Source: Reyranella sp. (GTDB lineage: Bacteria; Pseudomonadota; Alphaproteobacteria; Reyranellales; Reyranellaceae). Taken from it: DNA of 6,253 nucleotides. Below, in pieces: positions 5,801 to 6,253 of the stretch. Position numbers and translations under genes: made by a program. The stretch is taken from positions 1 to 6,253 of the forward strand of contig SCVT01000716.1 of NCBI GenBank assembly GCA_004296815.1. The letters run 5' to 3'. The notes under the pieces are model-generated. The model did no database searches. It worked only from the letters and a program-made list of their open reading frames with translations, and had not been told where the DNA came from. How positions within the stretch are numbered: position 1 is the stretch's first letter; every line of letters starts with the position of its first letter.

Positions 5801-6253
5801 TCAGCGGAACTGCAGCGGGATGATCGCGCCGTCGCGGCCGACGTTGATGCTGTTCACGGCGCTGGTGACGCGCTTCTGCAGGTCGGCGACGCTCTTCACT
5901 TCCTGGCCGTTGACCGACAGGATCATGTCGCCGGGTCGCACGAAGCGGCTGGCATAGGCGCCGGGCTTCACCTCGACCACCGTGACGCCCGGCCGCCACT
6001 CGGCGAGTCCCATCTCCTCGGCCACGGCCGGCGACATGTTGACGACGGACGCGCCGGACAGCGGCTGGCGGCCTTCGAGCAGGGCCTTGTCGCGCAGCGG
6101 AGTCTCCGGCGGCGCGGCGAGCTTCATCTGCACGACCAGCTCCTTGCCGGCGCGGATCACCTTGATCGGCACGACGGTATCGACGTTCAGCGTCGAGAGG
6201 CGAAAGCGCAGCGCCGCCTCGTCGTCGATCGGCATCTCGCGGATCGCCACGAT
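5801..6253 (-). CDS. Deg/Do-type serine protease, C-terminal PDZ part only (cut by the window edge)
   Basis: The frame is open from the right edge (first visible codons ATC GTG GCG) to a TGA at 5803-5801, giving the last 150 residues. No true start lies in the window; the GTG at 6250 is an internal valine. Residues 1-50 look like the end of a PDZ domain ('IVAIREMPIDDEAALRFRLS', then 'IKVIRAGKELVVQMKLAAPPE'), the usual PDZ1-to-linker text of DegP/DegQ proteins. Residues about 60-150 form a second PDZ domain, with the ligand-groove element 'RPGDMILSVNGQEV' at 106-119 and a terminal 'IIPLQFR'. Such proteins are periplasmic proteases/chaperones that remove misfolded envelope proteins. The trypsin-like domain with the His-Asp-Ser triad lies outside the window, so protease activity is inferred from the two-PDZ architecture and from the frequent Deg-rarA neighbourhood in alphaproteobacteria. 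DegP and DegQ cannot be told apart here. Confidence 0.85.
   Translation of the reverse strand: MVAIREMPIDDEAALRFRLSTLNVDTVVPIKVIRAGKELVVQMKLAAPPETPLRDKALLEGRQPLSGASVVNMSPAVAEEMGLAEWRPGVTVVEVKPGAYASRFVRPGDMILSVNGQEVKSVADLQKRVTSAVNSINVGRDGAIIPLQFR

Noticed and set aside
4641..5957. Plus-strand open frame of 438 codons antisense to rarA
   Set aside because: It mirrors rarA, an unmistakable conserved gene, and also crosses the protease/rarA gap. Its translation has no family signature and is a GC-driven shadow.
5801..6250. A complete 149-residue PDZ-only protein starting at 6250
   Set aside because: The first codon would be an internal GTG valine in the middle of a PDZ strand, and the frame continues to the window edge. 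It is the tail of a longer protease.
1..6253. Search for CRISPR arrays, tRNA/rRNA genes, insertion sequences, direct-repeat attachment sites and toxin-antitoxin or defence genes
   Set aside because: By eye I found no regularly spaced repeats, no cloverleaf-like segment, no transposase or integrase motifs and no terminal inverted repeats. Gaps between genes total under 100 bases, leaving almost no room for them.

Overview
The window is dense, GC-rich (roughly two thirds G+C by eye) bacterial chromosome. It holds six protein genes, four complete and two cut by the window edges, and no gene-free stretch longer than about 40 bases. The gene families, the high GC and the pairing of a Do-type protease with rarA and an RluA-family synthase suggest an alphaproteobacterium, perhaps of the Rhodospirillales/Reyranella kind. 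The taxonomic placement is inference from gene content; no rRNA or other marker gene is present.

Layout, left to right. (1) Minus strand, 1-1013: the N-terminal 337 residues of an AsmA-family envelope protein, running off the left edge. (2) Minus strand, 1030-2022: an RluA/RluC-family 23S rRNA pseudouridine synthase. It lies 16 bp upstream of asmA, so the two are probably cotranscribed. (3) Plus strand, 2058-2948: a dienelactone-hydrolase-family alpha/beta hydrolase, divergent from the synthase across only 35 bp. (4) Plus strand, 2948-4471: a YcbB/LdtD-type L,D-transpeptidase with a secretion signal, overlapping the hydrolase stop codon by one base (TGATG). (5) A perfect 7-bp GC hairpin fills the 22-bp gap between two converging stop codons. 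(6) Minus strand, 4494-5783: rarA (mgsA), an AAA+ ATPase acting at stalled replication forks. (7) Minus strand, 5801-6253: the C-terminal 150 residues of a Deg/Do-type periplasmic protease (PDZ domains only), 17 bp upstream of rarA.

Functionally, the minus strand reads protease, rarA, (interruption), synthase, asmA, a housekeeping set of envelope quality control, fork maintenance, ribosome modification and outer-membrane biogenesis. The plus-strand hydrolase/L,D-transpeptidase pair sits inverted between rarA and the synthase as a self-contained two-gene unit, the second gene acting on periplasmic peptidoglycan. I see no mobile element, CRISPR array, RNA gene or defence system, and nothing that looks like a new biological system. 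The points most worth a second look are the start site of the L,D-transpeptidase (a possible promoter inside the annotated 5' end, with a GTG start at the predicted transcription start) and the inverted two-gene insertion between rarA and the synthase.
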